DNA of 64,000 bases, from the NCBI RefSeq assembly GCF_004078635.1, contig NZ_RZNB01000006.1, positions 170,974-234,973 on the forward strand, written 5' to 3'. This DNA comes from Labedella phragmitis. Its GTDB lineage: Bacteria > Actinomycetota > Actinomycetes > Actinomycetales > Microbacteriaceae. Both the position numbers and the translations under genes were made by a program. Below, piece by piece: positions 54,131 to 62,095 of this stretch. Within the stretch, counting starts at the first letter, position 1. Every line of letters begins with the position of its first letter. Under the pieces are notes generated by a model. That model ran no database searches. It saw only the letters and a list, made by a program, of their open reading frames with translations, and was not told the DNA's origin.

Positions 54131-54172
54131 GAGCCGCAGCCGCAGCCGCCGCAGCCGCCACAGCCGCAGCGC
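54131..54172. repeat. GCAGCC-type microsatellite
   Basis: About seven imperfect GCAGCC/GCCGCC units lie between the dppF-like stop and the 3' end of the split HNH gene. No gene overlaps it. Confidence 0.7.
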
Positions 54173-54234
54173 CAGAATTCCGGCAGGGTCGAGCCGTGTC
54201 GGAATCTCGTAAGTCCCGAGCACGACCATGACTC

Positions 54235-54272
54235 CATCCCGACTTCCGAAGTTCTCGTCATCCCGACTTCCG
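54235..54272. repeat. 14-bp direct repeat at the 3' end of the HNH gene
   Basis: CATCCCGACTTCCG occurs at 54235-54248 and again at 54259-54272; the second copy spans the stop codon of the HNH remnant. It suggests a small local duplication. Confidence 0.7.
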
Positions 54273-54467
54273 GAGCTCCGGTCCGTCTGAGGCACGCCAC
54301 CGACGAGATGGCGCACGGAGTTCGGTGATCATGGTGCGTCGTTTGGTCGCGACGGTCCAGTTGTGATGGCCGGGCCCGCGGACGTGAGGCACTCCGCGTT
54401 GCATCTGCAGCCGCCAGGGCCCGGAATCGATGATCCGATGATGCCACCAGCAGAGAAGCACGCCGTT
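54258..54467 (-). pseudogene. C-terminal fragment of a DUF222/HNH endonuclease
   Basis: On the minus strand, after AACGGC, the frame reads VLLCWWHHRIIDSGPWRLQM and then RGVPHVRGPGHHNWT, the end of the HNH domain of DUF222 proteins, including the last catalytic histidines (WWHH). It runs 67 codons to the stop at 54258 and has no promoter or N-terminus of its own. The rest of the same gene lies at 59072-60304, on the far side of the integrated element. Rejoining them at the shared hexamer gives one 478-codon frame. Confidence 0.9.
54462..54467 (+). other. Left attachment site (attL core)
   Basis: GCCGTT, identical to the hexamer at the right junction. The HNH C-terminal coding sequence lies immediately to its left and the recombinase ATG 18 bp to its right. 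Serine recombinases exchange within a 2-bp core, so the real crossover lies inside these six bases. Confidence 0.75.
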
Positions 54468-54484
54468 ACTGACACGTCCGTAAT

Positions 54485-55897
54485 ATGACCCCCGTGAAGA
54501 AGGTCACGAAGGCTGCAATCTACGCTCGCATCTCGTCCGATCAAACAGGCGAGGGGCTGGGCGTCCAGCGCCAGTTGAAGGACTGTCGCAAGCTCGCGGC
54601 CGAGCGGGGTTGGACGGTCGCCGAAGAGTATGTCGACAATGACACGTCGGCCTTTCGCGGCAAAGCGAGGCCCGCATATGAGCGGATGCTGGCGGACATC
54701 GAGTCCGGTTCTCGTGACGCGGTGATCGCGTACCACCAGGATCGTTTGACGCGGCGTCCGATCGAGTGGGAGCAGTTCGTCGAGCTGTGCGACCGTGCGG
54801 GTGTTGAGCAGCTCGTCACCGTCACGTCGGATATTGCGTTCGGTAATGACAACGGGATGTTGATCGCGCGCATCACGGCGGCGGTCGCGGCCAATGAGTC
54901 GGACCGCAAGTCGGCGCGTATCAGACGGAAGATCGCAGAGAACGTCGAACTGGGTCTCCCCAACGGAGGCGCGCAACGTCCGTTCGGATTCGAGGACGAC
55001 CGCATGACCGTCAGAGAAGCTGAGGCACAGATCGTCCGATCACTCGCCGAGCGATTCCTGGCGGGCGAGTCCGTCCGTTCATTGGCGGCGTGGATGAACG
55101 CGAGCGACGTGCCGACGACCGCTGGCGGCACGGATTGGCGGACAACGACCGTTCGCGGGATTCTACGATCAGGACGCATCGCCGGCCTCCGCGAGCACCG
55201 AGGTCAAGTCGTCGGTGCGGCGGCGTGGCCGGCCATCATCTCTCCGGAGCAGCGCGAACGTATCCTCTTGACCTTTGCAAGTCGTCAAGCGTCGGGACGC
55301 CGTGCTCCGCGCCGCTACTTGTTGTCCGGTTTGTTGAAGTGCGGGAAGTGCGGACACACGCTGTTCAGCTCCTCTCGCGAGGACCGCCGCCGGTACGTCT
55401 GCCTCTCGGGTCCGGATCACGGCGGGTGCGGGCGGCTGACGGTCGTCGCTCCACCGGTCGAAGGGCTCATTGCCGACGCGGTGCTTCTCCGACTCGACAC
55501 CCCGCAGATGGCGGACACGCTGACGGGTCGAGAGCAGCACGACGACAAGTATCAGATCCTCGTCGACGAGAGCCGAGCGGTCGAGGACAAGATGAACGAG
55601 CTCACCGACATGTGGACCGAAGGAGAGATCTCCCGGGCCGATTGGTCGCGAGCGCGAAAGACGCTCGAAGCACGTCTCGAAGCAGCCCGACGACAGATAG
55701 CTCTATTGCGCGGAACCGACACTCTGAGCGGGCTCGTTGGGCGAGGCTCTGAGCTGGCGGCAGCCTGGGACACCCTGAACCTCGACAGACAAGCAGCAAT
55801 CGTTCGAGCGGTCTTGGACTACGCGACGATCAACGCCGGAACCCCAGGCGCCCGAACGCTAGACCCCTCCCGCGTGGCCCCCGTTTGGAAGCTGTGA
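54485..55897 (+). CDS. Large serine recombinase (integrase)
   Basis: 470 residues. Resolvase catalytic domain about 9-155: AIYARISSDQTGEGLGVQRQ with nucleophile Ser17 and Arg15, then DRLTRRPIEWEQF. The recombinase domain follows (GGAQRPFGFEDDR, VRGILRSGRIAGLREHRG), then a zinc ribbon (LKCGKCGHTLFSSSRE ... YVCLSGPDHGGCGRL) and a C-terminal helical coiled coil (NELTDMWTEGEISRADWSRA). This is the layout of phage-type large serine integrases, which act without host factors on short att sites. The ATG at 54485 lies 18 bp inside the left junction, the normal place for such an integrase. Its 3' end overlaps a convergent small ORF by 39 bp. Confidence 0.95.
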   Translation: MTPVKKVTKAAIYARISSDQTGEGLGVQRQLKDCRKLAAERGWTVAEEYVDNDTSAFRGKARPAYERMLADIESGSRDAVIAYHQDRLTRRPIEWEQFVELCDRAGVEQLVTVTSDIAFGNDNGMLIARITAAVAANESDRKSARIRRKIAENVELGLPNGGAQRPFGFEDDRMTVREAEAQIVRSLAERFLAGESVRSLAAWMNASDVPTTAGGTDWRTTTVRGILRSGRIAGLREHRGQVVGAAAWPAIISPEQRERILLTFASRQASGRRAPRRYLLSGLLKCGKCGHTLFSSSREDRRRYVCLSGPDHGGCGRLTVVAPPVEGLIADAVLLRLDTPQMADTLTGREQHDDKYQILVDESRAVEDKMNELTDMWTEGEISRADWSRARKTLEARLEAARRQIALLRGTDTLSGLVGRGSELAAAWDTLNLDRQAAIVRAVLDYATINAGTPGARTLDPSRVAPVWKL

Positions 55898-56071
55898 GAG
55901 GGCGGCGTTCCGCTCGACCCTCCGGGCCGTCGCCGGAACGCCCGCCCCTCTCAACAGCACTCCAAGACGGTCAACCACCGCAGCATCAGTCACAGCCACC
56001 GGCACACCCTGAGCAGCACACGACTCCTCCACCCATCGCCGCACGAGTTCACGATCCCAGCCCACGATCAA
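55859..56071 (-). CDS. Small protein coupled to Rep
   Basis: 70 residues from a TTG at 56071 that overlaps the Rep stop as TTGA. Sequence features: IVGWDRELVRRWVEESCAAQ (amphipathic helix), GVPVAVTDAAVVDRLGVLLRG, and an Ala/Arg tail. I do not recognise a family. Length, coupling to Rep and position at the end of the element are what one would expect of a replication or excision accessory protein, but nothing in the sequence proves it. It also overlaps the convergent recombinase 3' end. Confidence 0.5.
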   Translation of the reverse strand: MIVGWDRELVRRWVEESCAAQGVPVAVTDAAVVDRLGVLLRGAGVPATARRVERNAALSQLPNGGHAGGV

Positions 56072-56841
56072 CGGCCCCACTGCGCCCAGATCGCGGGCGG
56101 AGCATGCCACCCTTCGGTGTCTGCTGAGGACCACACTTCTGATGGGATACTCCCGTAAGCCGTCGCGGCCTGTGTCATGACGTCCCCGGACGAGCGGCCT
56201 GCGAAGCCGACCGATCGAGGCTGGAACCCTTGAGCAACGTCGTAACGATGCAGGCCGAGGACTCGCGTCGTCGGGTCAGTGAAAGTCTTCGCGACGTACT
56301 TCGACAAGTAACGAGCCGCGACCCGCGCTTCCGAGAGGCTGCCCGACCCTACCGGGAGGTCACCGAGCAGCTTGATATCGATGAACCCGTGACCCCACGC
56401 CGACTTGATCAGAGACTTCTTGACGAAACGGCCGACCGCGAAATGAGCGTGAAGCCCATGATCCGTGTGATGCCACTCCGGCACCCAGACATACGGAAGC
56501 GGCTTACCGCCAAGCCCATCGCGGAGGTTTCGAAAGAAGCGCCCTAGGTGTTCGCGCAGCTCGGCCGGATCGTGGCATCCGGCACCTGCATATGTGAGTG
56601 TCCCGAGTCGGTTGAGGCGATTGGCGGCACAGTAGCGTCGAAGGGTCGCACGGGCCCTTCGGCCCGCCTCAGCGGCCGCGCGGTCAGGATCGCGTGCGCT
56701 CCCCCACGCGACATACGCCGGTGTGCGCCGGACGGAGGATTGGAACGACCCGCCGCCCTCGGCGGCATCGGGATACAGACGGAAACGCCATCCCGAGTCA
56801 GGTCGGAAAAGTGGGTTGAGCGAGGGAGATGAGTGAGACAA
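56068..56841 (-). CDS. Rolling-circle replication initiator-like protein (HUH endonuclease)
   Basis: 257 residues. RLGTLTYAGAG (about 78-88) fits motif 1 of rolling-circle Rep proteins; PEWHHTDHGLHAHFAVGRFV carries the HUH metal site His131-Ala-His133; ARYLSKYVAK (176-185) supplies candidate nucleophilic tyrosines Tyr178 and Tyr182 in the YxxKY form. These proteins nick one strand at the double-strand origin and stay bound to the 5' end. In an integrated element it suggests a replicating circular form, or mobilisation. ATG start 56841; the structured stretch upstream may be its origin. Confidence 0.82.
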   Translation of the reverse strand: MSHSSPSLNPLFRPDSGWRFRLYPDAAEGGGSFQSSVRRTPAYVAWGSARDPDRAAAEAGRRARATLRRYCAANRLNRLGTLTYAGAGCHDPAELREHLGRFFRNLRDGLGGKPLPYVWVPEWHHTDHGLHAHFAVGRFVKKSLIKSAWGHGFIDIKLLGDLPVGSGSLSEARVAARYLSKYVAKTFTDPTTRVLGLHRYDVAQGFQPRSVGFAGRSSGDVMTQAATAYGSIPSEVWSSADTEGWHAPPAIWAQWGR

Positions 56842-57173
56842 GAGGGCCTACCTGGACGCAGCGGAATATGGAGGCCAAATCCATAAGTGCTGCCCAGTGA
56901 GCGACGGGTCGCAGGCCGTGCGATCGCTCAACCCCTCCCAGTAGGGTCCCTCTACAAATTAGTTAGTGCGGCGGGCTCCTGGGAGGCACCCGTTTACTCC
57001 GCGGCTCGTCCGAGAACGGCCCTTGCCCCACCATCATGACGACCTGGCACTCCGACGCGGAATACCCCCGATAGGGGCTGCCGCGGAATCGCGCGCCGAC
57101 GGCGCGCGATTCCTTGCCCTCGGAGCGCTACCGGTCCTACGAGTTATGTTGCTCATTCAAGTCAAGCGCGCGG
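56842..57173. other. Non-coding stretch upstream of rep, possible origin
   Basis: 332 bp without a credible gene between the Rep start and the AIPR stop. It holds a perfect 13-bp hairpin (57085-57113), the small palindrome CCCCGATAGGGG-like sequence near 57066-57077, and an AT-richer patch ACAAATTAGTTAGT at 56953-56966. These are suitable components for a rolling-circle origin and the rep promoter, but none matches a nick site I can name with confidence. Confidence 0.45.
57085..57113. repeat. Perfect 13-bp inverted repeat
   Basis: GGAATCGCGCGCC, loop GAC, then the exact complement. It lies 60 bp past the AIPR stop on the minus strand and 243 bp before the rep start. There is no T run on either side, so it may be a terminator for AIPR or part of the replication origin. 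Confidence 0.7.
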
Positions 57174-58985
57174 CTACGCCGCGCCCGGGGTTGTAGCGGC
57201 AGGCAGAGTACTGCTGGCGATGGCGTCAAAGGGAACAGGATTTGCCGATCGGGTCGCCTCCACCATCGCCGCGAAGTCCTCAAGCGCCCTCGCAACCTTG
57301 TCCTGAGATTTCAAGCCCTGGTCCGTAGCAGGGGCGAGGTTCTTCGAGAAGGACAGCAGGGTGTCTACTAGCGGCTGCCAGGCCACTGTCGCCTCGGCGG
57401 GCGACAGATTCTTCTTGAATTTCAGTTGGGTTCGATCGGTGACCGGGCGTCCGAGGAGGGTCTCCACGCATGCGCCGACCGCCGCCACGAACAGGAGGTT
57501 CGAGCCGCGGGCCCGAAAAAACTCGGCGTGTCGCTTTTGCGCGTCCGTGCGACCTGCTTCAGGGATAGCCATGATGGTCTGTTTGGCCTGATCGACCGCG
57601 CGGAGGAGTCCAAATACGAAGACGATGTGTCGCGCACCGACTGTGTCGCGGAAGACGCTGGCGTATGTGGCGTCGTTATCCCAGATCGCCCGCGTCTCGT
57701 TGTACGCGAGATTCGGTCGTCCATGGAAAGCCGCGAGTGACTGTGCAACTGAAGAGTCAGGAAGCAGCCCGCGACGCCGAACGATCGCGTCGCTTGCACC
57801 TCCGCGGCGCCCGCCTCTGTATTCGGCATCCGGGACCTTTGAGAACTCGTTCCTCAGACGTTCCTGGATCGGATCCTTGCTTCTAAAGTCCGTTGCCTCG
57901 ACCTTGTTCTGGGTGTTGTTGTACCGAACTATGTTCTGCAGAACTGATGGATCAGTGCACTTCACGAATCGAGCCATGACCATTGCCTCGTCGAGGCGTG
58001 AAGCTTCCGACGCGGACAACTCGCCTATTGCGCCAGTAGTTTGACCGCCGTTGACGATGCCCACTCCGTGCACCGTCAATTTCGAAGTAGCCTCGTCGAG
58101 CTCGTAGTCGTTGACCAAGATCGTGATGCCGTTATTGAAGATCGCGAAATTCTCAGGCTCCGACTTCGCGGTTTCCTTGATTCCAAAATTGATGTTGCCA
58201 ACGGACCGCACCATCCCGAGGTAGTCGCGAATGTTAGGCGACATGAGGTCGGTGGTGTGCGTTGACCAAAGGGCCCTAAGCGCAGCGGCGCTTACCGCAG
58301 TTGAGAATGCGCTCCATCCATCCGCCTTGAGCTCGAACCCGCCTGGCACATCAAGAGTGACCTCGTCGGCGACCAAGATAGGCGCCTGAGTTCGTGCGTA
58401 TTCGGCTTCGAGTGCGGTGATCCCATACTCCGTGGAGGTTACGTCAACGTCCGCTTCCGGGAACTCGCGCTTGATGAGAGCATCCGCTGTGCGCGCCGCT
58501 TGATCGAGTTCCCGCTGCACGTTCACTGACTCGGGCAGGTTGTGGGAGTACCAGATCTCTAACTCGCTGACCGTACCCGCCAAAAGCGCGGCCCGAACTT
58601 CTTCTGCGGCCCCGCGCAATGTGTCGGGAACCGTTTCCAATGGTCCCGAGATGAGCCAACTGACGGCCGTGTTCGCATCCGCGGCTTTGTTATCAGGCGC
58701 CGCCGGTTTTGCCGTCTTTGAGAAGTACCCTTGCGCGACGACGATTCTTGAACCGTCGTTCACGACGGCGACCAAATCCGACTTCTTGTCGTTGCTGTGG
58801 TCGGTGAGCGCATTGGCAGCGAATGCCTCGATGTCGTCGATCCCTAGTCGCATTTGGGCTAGGAAGAGAAGCAGCGCGTTGCTGCCGTACTTCGAGAGGT
58901 CGTCGCGTGTCTCGAAAGCCCGAAAACCGGGACGCTCATTTCCATCCTCGTCGTGCCCTTTTGGTGTTTCGGCGTGATTAGTCAT
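57174..58985 (-). CDS. AIPR family protein (abortive infection phage resistance)
   Basis: 603 residues. The AIPR domain is clear in FAIFNNGITILVNDYEL (NNGIT at 284-288) and VGIVNGGQTTGAIGEL (311-317), then MARFVKCTDPSVLQNIVRYN and NTQNKVEATDFRSKDPIQ. The first 120 residues have a restriction-endonuclease-like pattern: Asp70 in KSDLVAVVND and QGYFSK (Gln85, Lys90) where a D...QxK core is expected, though spacing of the lysine is unusual. AIPR proteins are linked to abortive infection defence against phage; biochemical activity is not settled. ATG 58985 has AAAGGGG upstream; a longer frame from 59135 runs outside the element. The promoter must lie in the last about 90 bp of the element. GC is lower than host genes. 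Confidence 0.9.
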   Translation of the reverse strand: MTNHAETPKGHDEDGNERPGFRAFETRDDLSKYGSNALLLFLAQMRLGIDDIEAFAANALTDHSNDKKSDLVAVVNDGSRIVVAQGYFSKTAKPAAPDNKAADANTAVSWLISGPLETVPDTLRGAAEEVRAALLAGTVSELEIWYSHNLPESVNVQRELDQAARTADALIKREFPEADVDVTSTEYGITALEAEYARTQAPILVADEVTLDVPGGFELKADGWSAFSTAVSAAALRALWSTHTTDLMSPNIRDYLGMVRSVGNINFGIKETAKSEPENFAIFNNGITILVNDYELDEATSKLTVHGVGIVNGGQTTGAIGELSASEASRLDEAMVMARFVKCTDPSVLQNIVRYNNTQNKVEATDFRSKDPIQERLRNEFSKVPDAEYRGGRRGGASDAIVRRRGLLPDSSVAQSLAAFHGRPNLAYNETRAIWDNDATYASVFRDTVGARHIVFVFGLLRAVDQAKQTIMAIPEAGRTDAQKRHAEFFRARGSNLLFVAAVGACVETLLGRPVTDRTQLKFKKNLSPAEATVAWQPLVDTLLSFSKNLAPATDQGLKSQDKVARALEDFAAMVEATRSANPVPFDAIASSTLPAATTPGAA

Positions 58986-59041
58986 CTGGCCCCTTTGCGT
59001 CGCCTTACGCAAAGTATGTCGAAGTCGTGAGCGATGCGGCG

Positions 59042-60304
59042 CTATGACGCGGGGGTGTATTCCAAACTTGTGCCGTTGTCGACGTGGGTCGCGCCGCCAT
59101 CGCGGTGAGGGATGACGTGGTGTACTTCGCTCCATCCCGCGGGGATGGAGCAGCCGGGAATGATGCAGCCACCGTCTCGCGCGATGATCGCTCGCCGCTG
59201 CATCGGCGTGAAGCAGCGCTGAACAGAGCCCAGGGAGAGGATTGCGCCGGCCGGGGTCAGCGTAACGGGCTGAAAGCCCGCCGTGTCGGCCAGGCTTTCG
59301 ACGGTCTCCGCCGACACGGGCGTCGTGGTGCCGTCGAGGTAGCCGGCACCACGGCCCTGCTCGAGCACCGTCGCTGCAACGGTGATGATCACGGCGGGCG
59401 GCGCTCCGGCGAGGTGTGGTGCGTCGGCGACCCGAGCGGCGGCATCGAGGATGGAACCGAACACGTCGTGTCGTTTCTGCGCACGGTCGCGAGTGTCGGC
59501 GCGGTCGGCCGCCGCTTCTCTATCCAGTTGCTCGCTTTCCGCCTCGCTGAGACCGGAAGGGTCGACGAACTGTGGCCCGGCCGCTCGGATGTGCGCGTCG
59601 CACAGCCGTCGCAGTTGAGCCGCGACCACGGGCATGAGGGCGCCCGTGACGGTCGTGAGGCCGTCGGCGGTCACGCGGCCGAACCGAAGGGCGCGGTTCT
59701 GACGAGCACGTTCCTCGCGGGGTCGGACTCCGTCGGGGTCGATCCGCGCGACGAAGACCGCGACCTGATCGGCGACGAGGTCGACGGCGAGCGGCGGTGT
59801 CACGCCGTCTCCCATCGCGAGCTCGACGAGGGACGCTTCGGCGGCGTGCAACACCGCGTCGTCGACGCGGGGGGACACCTTCGAGAGTTGGGTCACGATG
59901 AGTCCCGCTGCCTCGATGCCGAGACGGCCGTCGCACACAGCCGCGGCGACCGACTCGAATCGCGGCGGGAGCGTCTGACCCGAGAACGATACGGACGAGG
60001 CGAGCGACCGCCCCAGGCTGATGCGCCGCTTGGCGGAGCTCTCCGAGATGCCCGCGAGTCGCGCGACGGAGTCGATGGCGCTCCGGTCGCCGAGCGCGAC
60101 GACAAGATCGTGGTCGACGGCGGCACGCCGGTCGACTTCCGCCGCGTGCTCGAGCCGGGCGCCATCGAGCAGGCGCCCGATCGCTTCGAGCTCGCGGACG
60201 GACTCGATGAGGTCATGAGTGGATGCAGCTCCCACCGACACCTCGCCGAGCGCGACACGCACGTCGGCGCCCATCGCCGCGAGCACGTGCCGGAAGTTCG
60301 TCAT
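59042..60304 (-). pseudogene. N-terminal part of the split DUF222/HNH endonuclease
   Basis: 411 host codons from the ATG at 60304 (GTG 60322 possible) to the junction, then 10 element-encoded residues and a stop at 59042. The DUF222 region covers most of it; the HNH start is ARDGGCIIPGCSIPAGWSEV followed by HHVIPHRDGGATHVDNG. The first His pair and the Asn of the HNH motif are here, while the final His lies in the other fragment at 54258-54461, so nuclease activity is presumably lost. Such genes are multicopy and common in Microbacteriaceae and related actinobacteria, which makes them a good safe target for an element. Confidence 0.92.
59072..59077 (+). other. Right attachment site (attR core)
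   Basis: GCCGTT, matching the left junction hexamer. To its right begins, on the minus strand, the intact reading frame of the HNH N-terminal part (GTCGAC AACGGC encoding VDNG). To its left the frame continues only into 11 codons of element sequence before a stop. Confidence 0.75.
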
Positions 60305-60422
60305 GGGAACAGTGAACACCACACCACCGACATTCGCTCTCCGCTCATCAGCGGGAGAAAATCCCGGTCAGCGTCCGGATCAGAACCGGACGCAATCCCC
60401 CTCCGGATACCCGGCGATCGCG

Positions 60423-60731
60423 TCACCGTCGTCGACGACCACGCAACCACACGACAGCAGCCAGCAGGAGCAGCACCCCGTTCACCGCGAGCCACACCGC
60501 CGCGACGAACAACCACCGCACCTCGCCGTAGACGAGGTGCGACACCAGGGCGATGAGGGCCGCGAACACGATCTCGCCGATGACTTCGAGCGCCACACTC
60601 GCGATCAGACCTGGGATCGAGCGGATCCCTCGGCCGACACTCCCCGCGCGTCCCGCAGCTCGGACGGCATCCCTGTCGCGCTTCAGAGGTTCGGGGGGAT
60701 CGTCGCCCATGGCCGCCACCTCGTCACTCAC
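60423..60731 (-). CDS. Small two-helix membrane protein
   Basis: 102 residues from a GTG at 60731 with GAGGAG upstream (ATG 60710 is an alternative). A hydrophilic N-terminus is followed by helices LIASVALEVIGEIVFAALIA and WLFVAAVWLAVNGVLLLLAA, then WLRGRRRR. It is not a family I recognise. The double-basic tail predicts a cytoplasmic C-terminus. Free-standing between the HNH remnant and the GH16-like gene. Confidence 0.65.
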   Translation of the reverse strand: MSDEVAAMGDDPPEPLKRDRDAVRAAGRAGSVGRGIRSIPGLIASVALEVIGEIVFAALIALVSHLVYGEVRWLFVAAVWLAVNGVLLLLAAVVWLRGRRRR

Positions 60732-60826
60732 TCGCGATCTCTCCTCAAGGACTCCTGGCAGCGCCGACCTGCGGGTGCCCGTCCTGTCAGGATACGGCTG
60801 AGCGATGGGCCTTTCGCGCCCGGTTG

Positions 60827-61600
60827 CTATCGCTCGAGCGCCGTTCCCCGCACTCTCCGCACCACGAGCTCCGGCACGACCGCGTCCGCCGGACCGCGGT
60901 CGGGGAAGTCGAACACCGCGAGGATGAGCTGCATCGGGTAGTCGGGAGACTGGGCGGTCTCATGGGCGAGCTCGTCATCGATGAAGAACCGCACCCCGTG
61001 CCGGGACCACTCCACGGCGTACCGGTGCCAGTCGGCGACGTCGATCGAGGTGCGCCGGGCGGCGAACTCCTCGCGGAGGGCGCGGTCGCGGAACGGGTGG
61101 ATGCCCGAGCCGACATCGGCATACGCGCGCCCGACGTCGTCGACGCCGATCGTGTCACCGAAGACCTCGACGAGACAGATCTCGCCCGACCGCTCTGGCA
61201 CATCCTCGACGCCCACCATCCACGCCGAGAACATCGATCGAGGACCGACCGTGGCCCGACACTCGACCTCGACGCGTCCATGATGCGGCGTGAAACCCCA
61301 GCATGGTGCCTGCTGCTCGCGCACCACGAGCCCGTCTCGGAACGGCTGTTGACCCTGCATGCTTCCGACCGGGCCCGACCAGTTGCCGCTCTGCACTCCC
61401 GAGACGCGGAGCGCGCCCTCGTGGAGGTCCGGGCACCACAACGGGTGCTCCGGCGGAAGGGACAAGCGGAGCCCCTCATCGCCGACCGTCCACGTCGCGG
61501 CCGCCTCAGAGGCGCTGCTCCACGCGGGCAGATACGACGGCGTCCAGACGCTCTCGTCGAGCCCCGCGGCGAACGTCTCGTGGATCTCTCTCGGCCCCAT
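60827..61600 (-). CDS. Glycoside hydrolase family 16-like protein with altered catalytic motif
   Basis: 257 residues, no signal peptide. The beta-jellyroll is indicated by SGPVGSMQGQQPFRDG, CWGFTPHHGRVEVECRAT, MFSAWMVGVEDVPER and DWHRYAVEWSRHGVRFFIDD, all in GH16 order. The catalytic GH16 motif E-x-D-x-x-E appears as GEICLVEVFG, so both glutamates are kept but the assisting aspartate is cysteine. It may bind or cleave a beta-glucan or galactan at reduced rate. Cytoplasmic location is odd for the family. Single gene; ATG at 61600. Confidence 0.78.
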   Translation of the reverse strand: MGPREIHETFAAGLDESVWTPSYLPAWSSASEAAATWTVGDEGLRLSLPPEHPLWCPDLHEGALRVSGVQSGNWSGPVGSMQGQQPFRDGLVVREQQAPCWGFTPHHGRVEVECRATVGPRSMFSAWMVGVEDVPERSGEICLVEVFGDTIGVDDVGRAYADVGSGIHPFRDRALREEFAARRTSIDVADWHRYAVEWSRHGVRFFIDDELAHETAQSPDYPMQLILAVFDFPDRGPADAVVPELVVRRVRGTALER

Positions 61601-61657
61601 GCGATCAGTGAAGCACGAGCCTCCGACACCCCCGAACGGCGGCCCGTCGCGCTGCGG

Positions 61658-61975
61658 CTAGGCGGGCTGAGCGGGCCCGTCGGCATCCTCCGGGTCGCCC
61701 GGTTGCTCGAGCAGCGGCGACGTGGAGACATCACCGAGCTGCTCGACGACCGCGCTCGCGATCGTCTGCGCATCGGCGTCGCGCGTGGCCTCATCGCCCG
61801 GAAGAACCCCGTTCAACCACTCGACGAGCTCCTGCTGCGACAGCCCGGCCTGGACACGGTCGGCGAGGCCGCCCGCGATCTCGCGATACTCGTCGCTCGA
61901 GCGACCCGCCCCATCCGGGTCGACGGCGGTGATGGTCTCGGCGGCGATGTCGGCGAGCGCGTCGCGGTCGATCAT
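61658..61975 (-). CDS. Hypothetical protein
   Basis: 105 acidic residues (MIDRDALADIAAETITAVDP, then LSQQELVEWLNGVLPGDEAT) ending in a Pro/Asp/Ala-rich tail. The ATG at 61975 has GAGGGAG upstream, and codon use is like its neighbours, so it is likely real. No helix of membrane type, no motif and no family recognised. Confidence 0.6.
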   Translation of the reverse strand: MIDRDALADIAAETITAVDPDGAGRSSDEYREIAGGLADRVQAGLSQQELVEWLNGVLPGDEATRDADAQTIASAVVEQLGDVSTSPLLEQPGDPEDADGPAQPA

Positions 61976-62095
61976 GTTGGCTCCCTCGAGTCGTCGGTCG
62001 TGTCATCCGAGCCTCGCAGAATCGTCCCGCCGGCGTCCGGGGTTGACCGGTAGCGCTCGAGCGCCGGTAACCGATCCTGCGCTGCAGGTTCACCG

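Larger units (their letters stand above)
54462..59077 (+). mobile_element. 4.6-kb integrated element with serine recombinase, HUH Rep and AIPR gene
   Basis: The element separates the two halves of an HNH endonuclease gene. Its limits are set by GCCGTT at 54462-54467 and again at 59072-59077; one copy plus contents is 4,610 bp. Removing it rejoins the HNH frame exactly between the VDNG and VLLCWWHH blocks of that domain. Contents in order: serine recombinase (+), small ORF (-), HUH Rep (-), a structured non-coding stretch, AIPR protein (-). No transposase, capsid or conjugation genes are present. Lower GC in the AIPR part supports acquisition. It is best described as a minimal integrative element, possibly with a rolling-circle replicative phase (inference). 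Confidence 0.88.

Noticed and set aside
54131..54172. GCAGCC repeats considered as a CRISPR-like or regulatory array
   Set aside because: Units are contiguous with no spacers, and only about 40 bp long; simple microsatellite.
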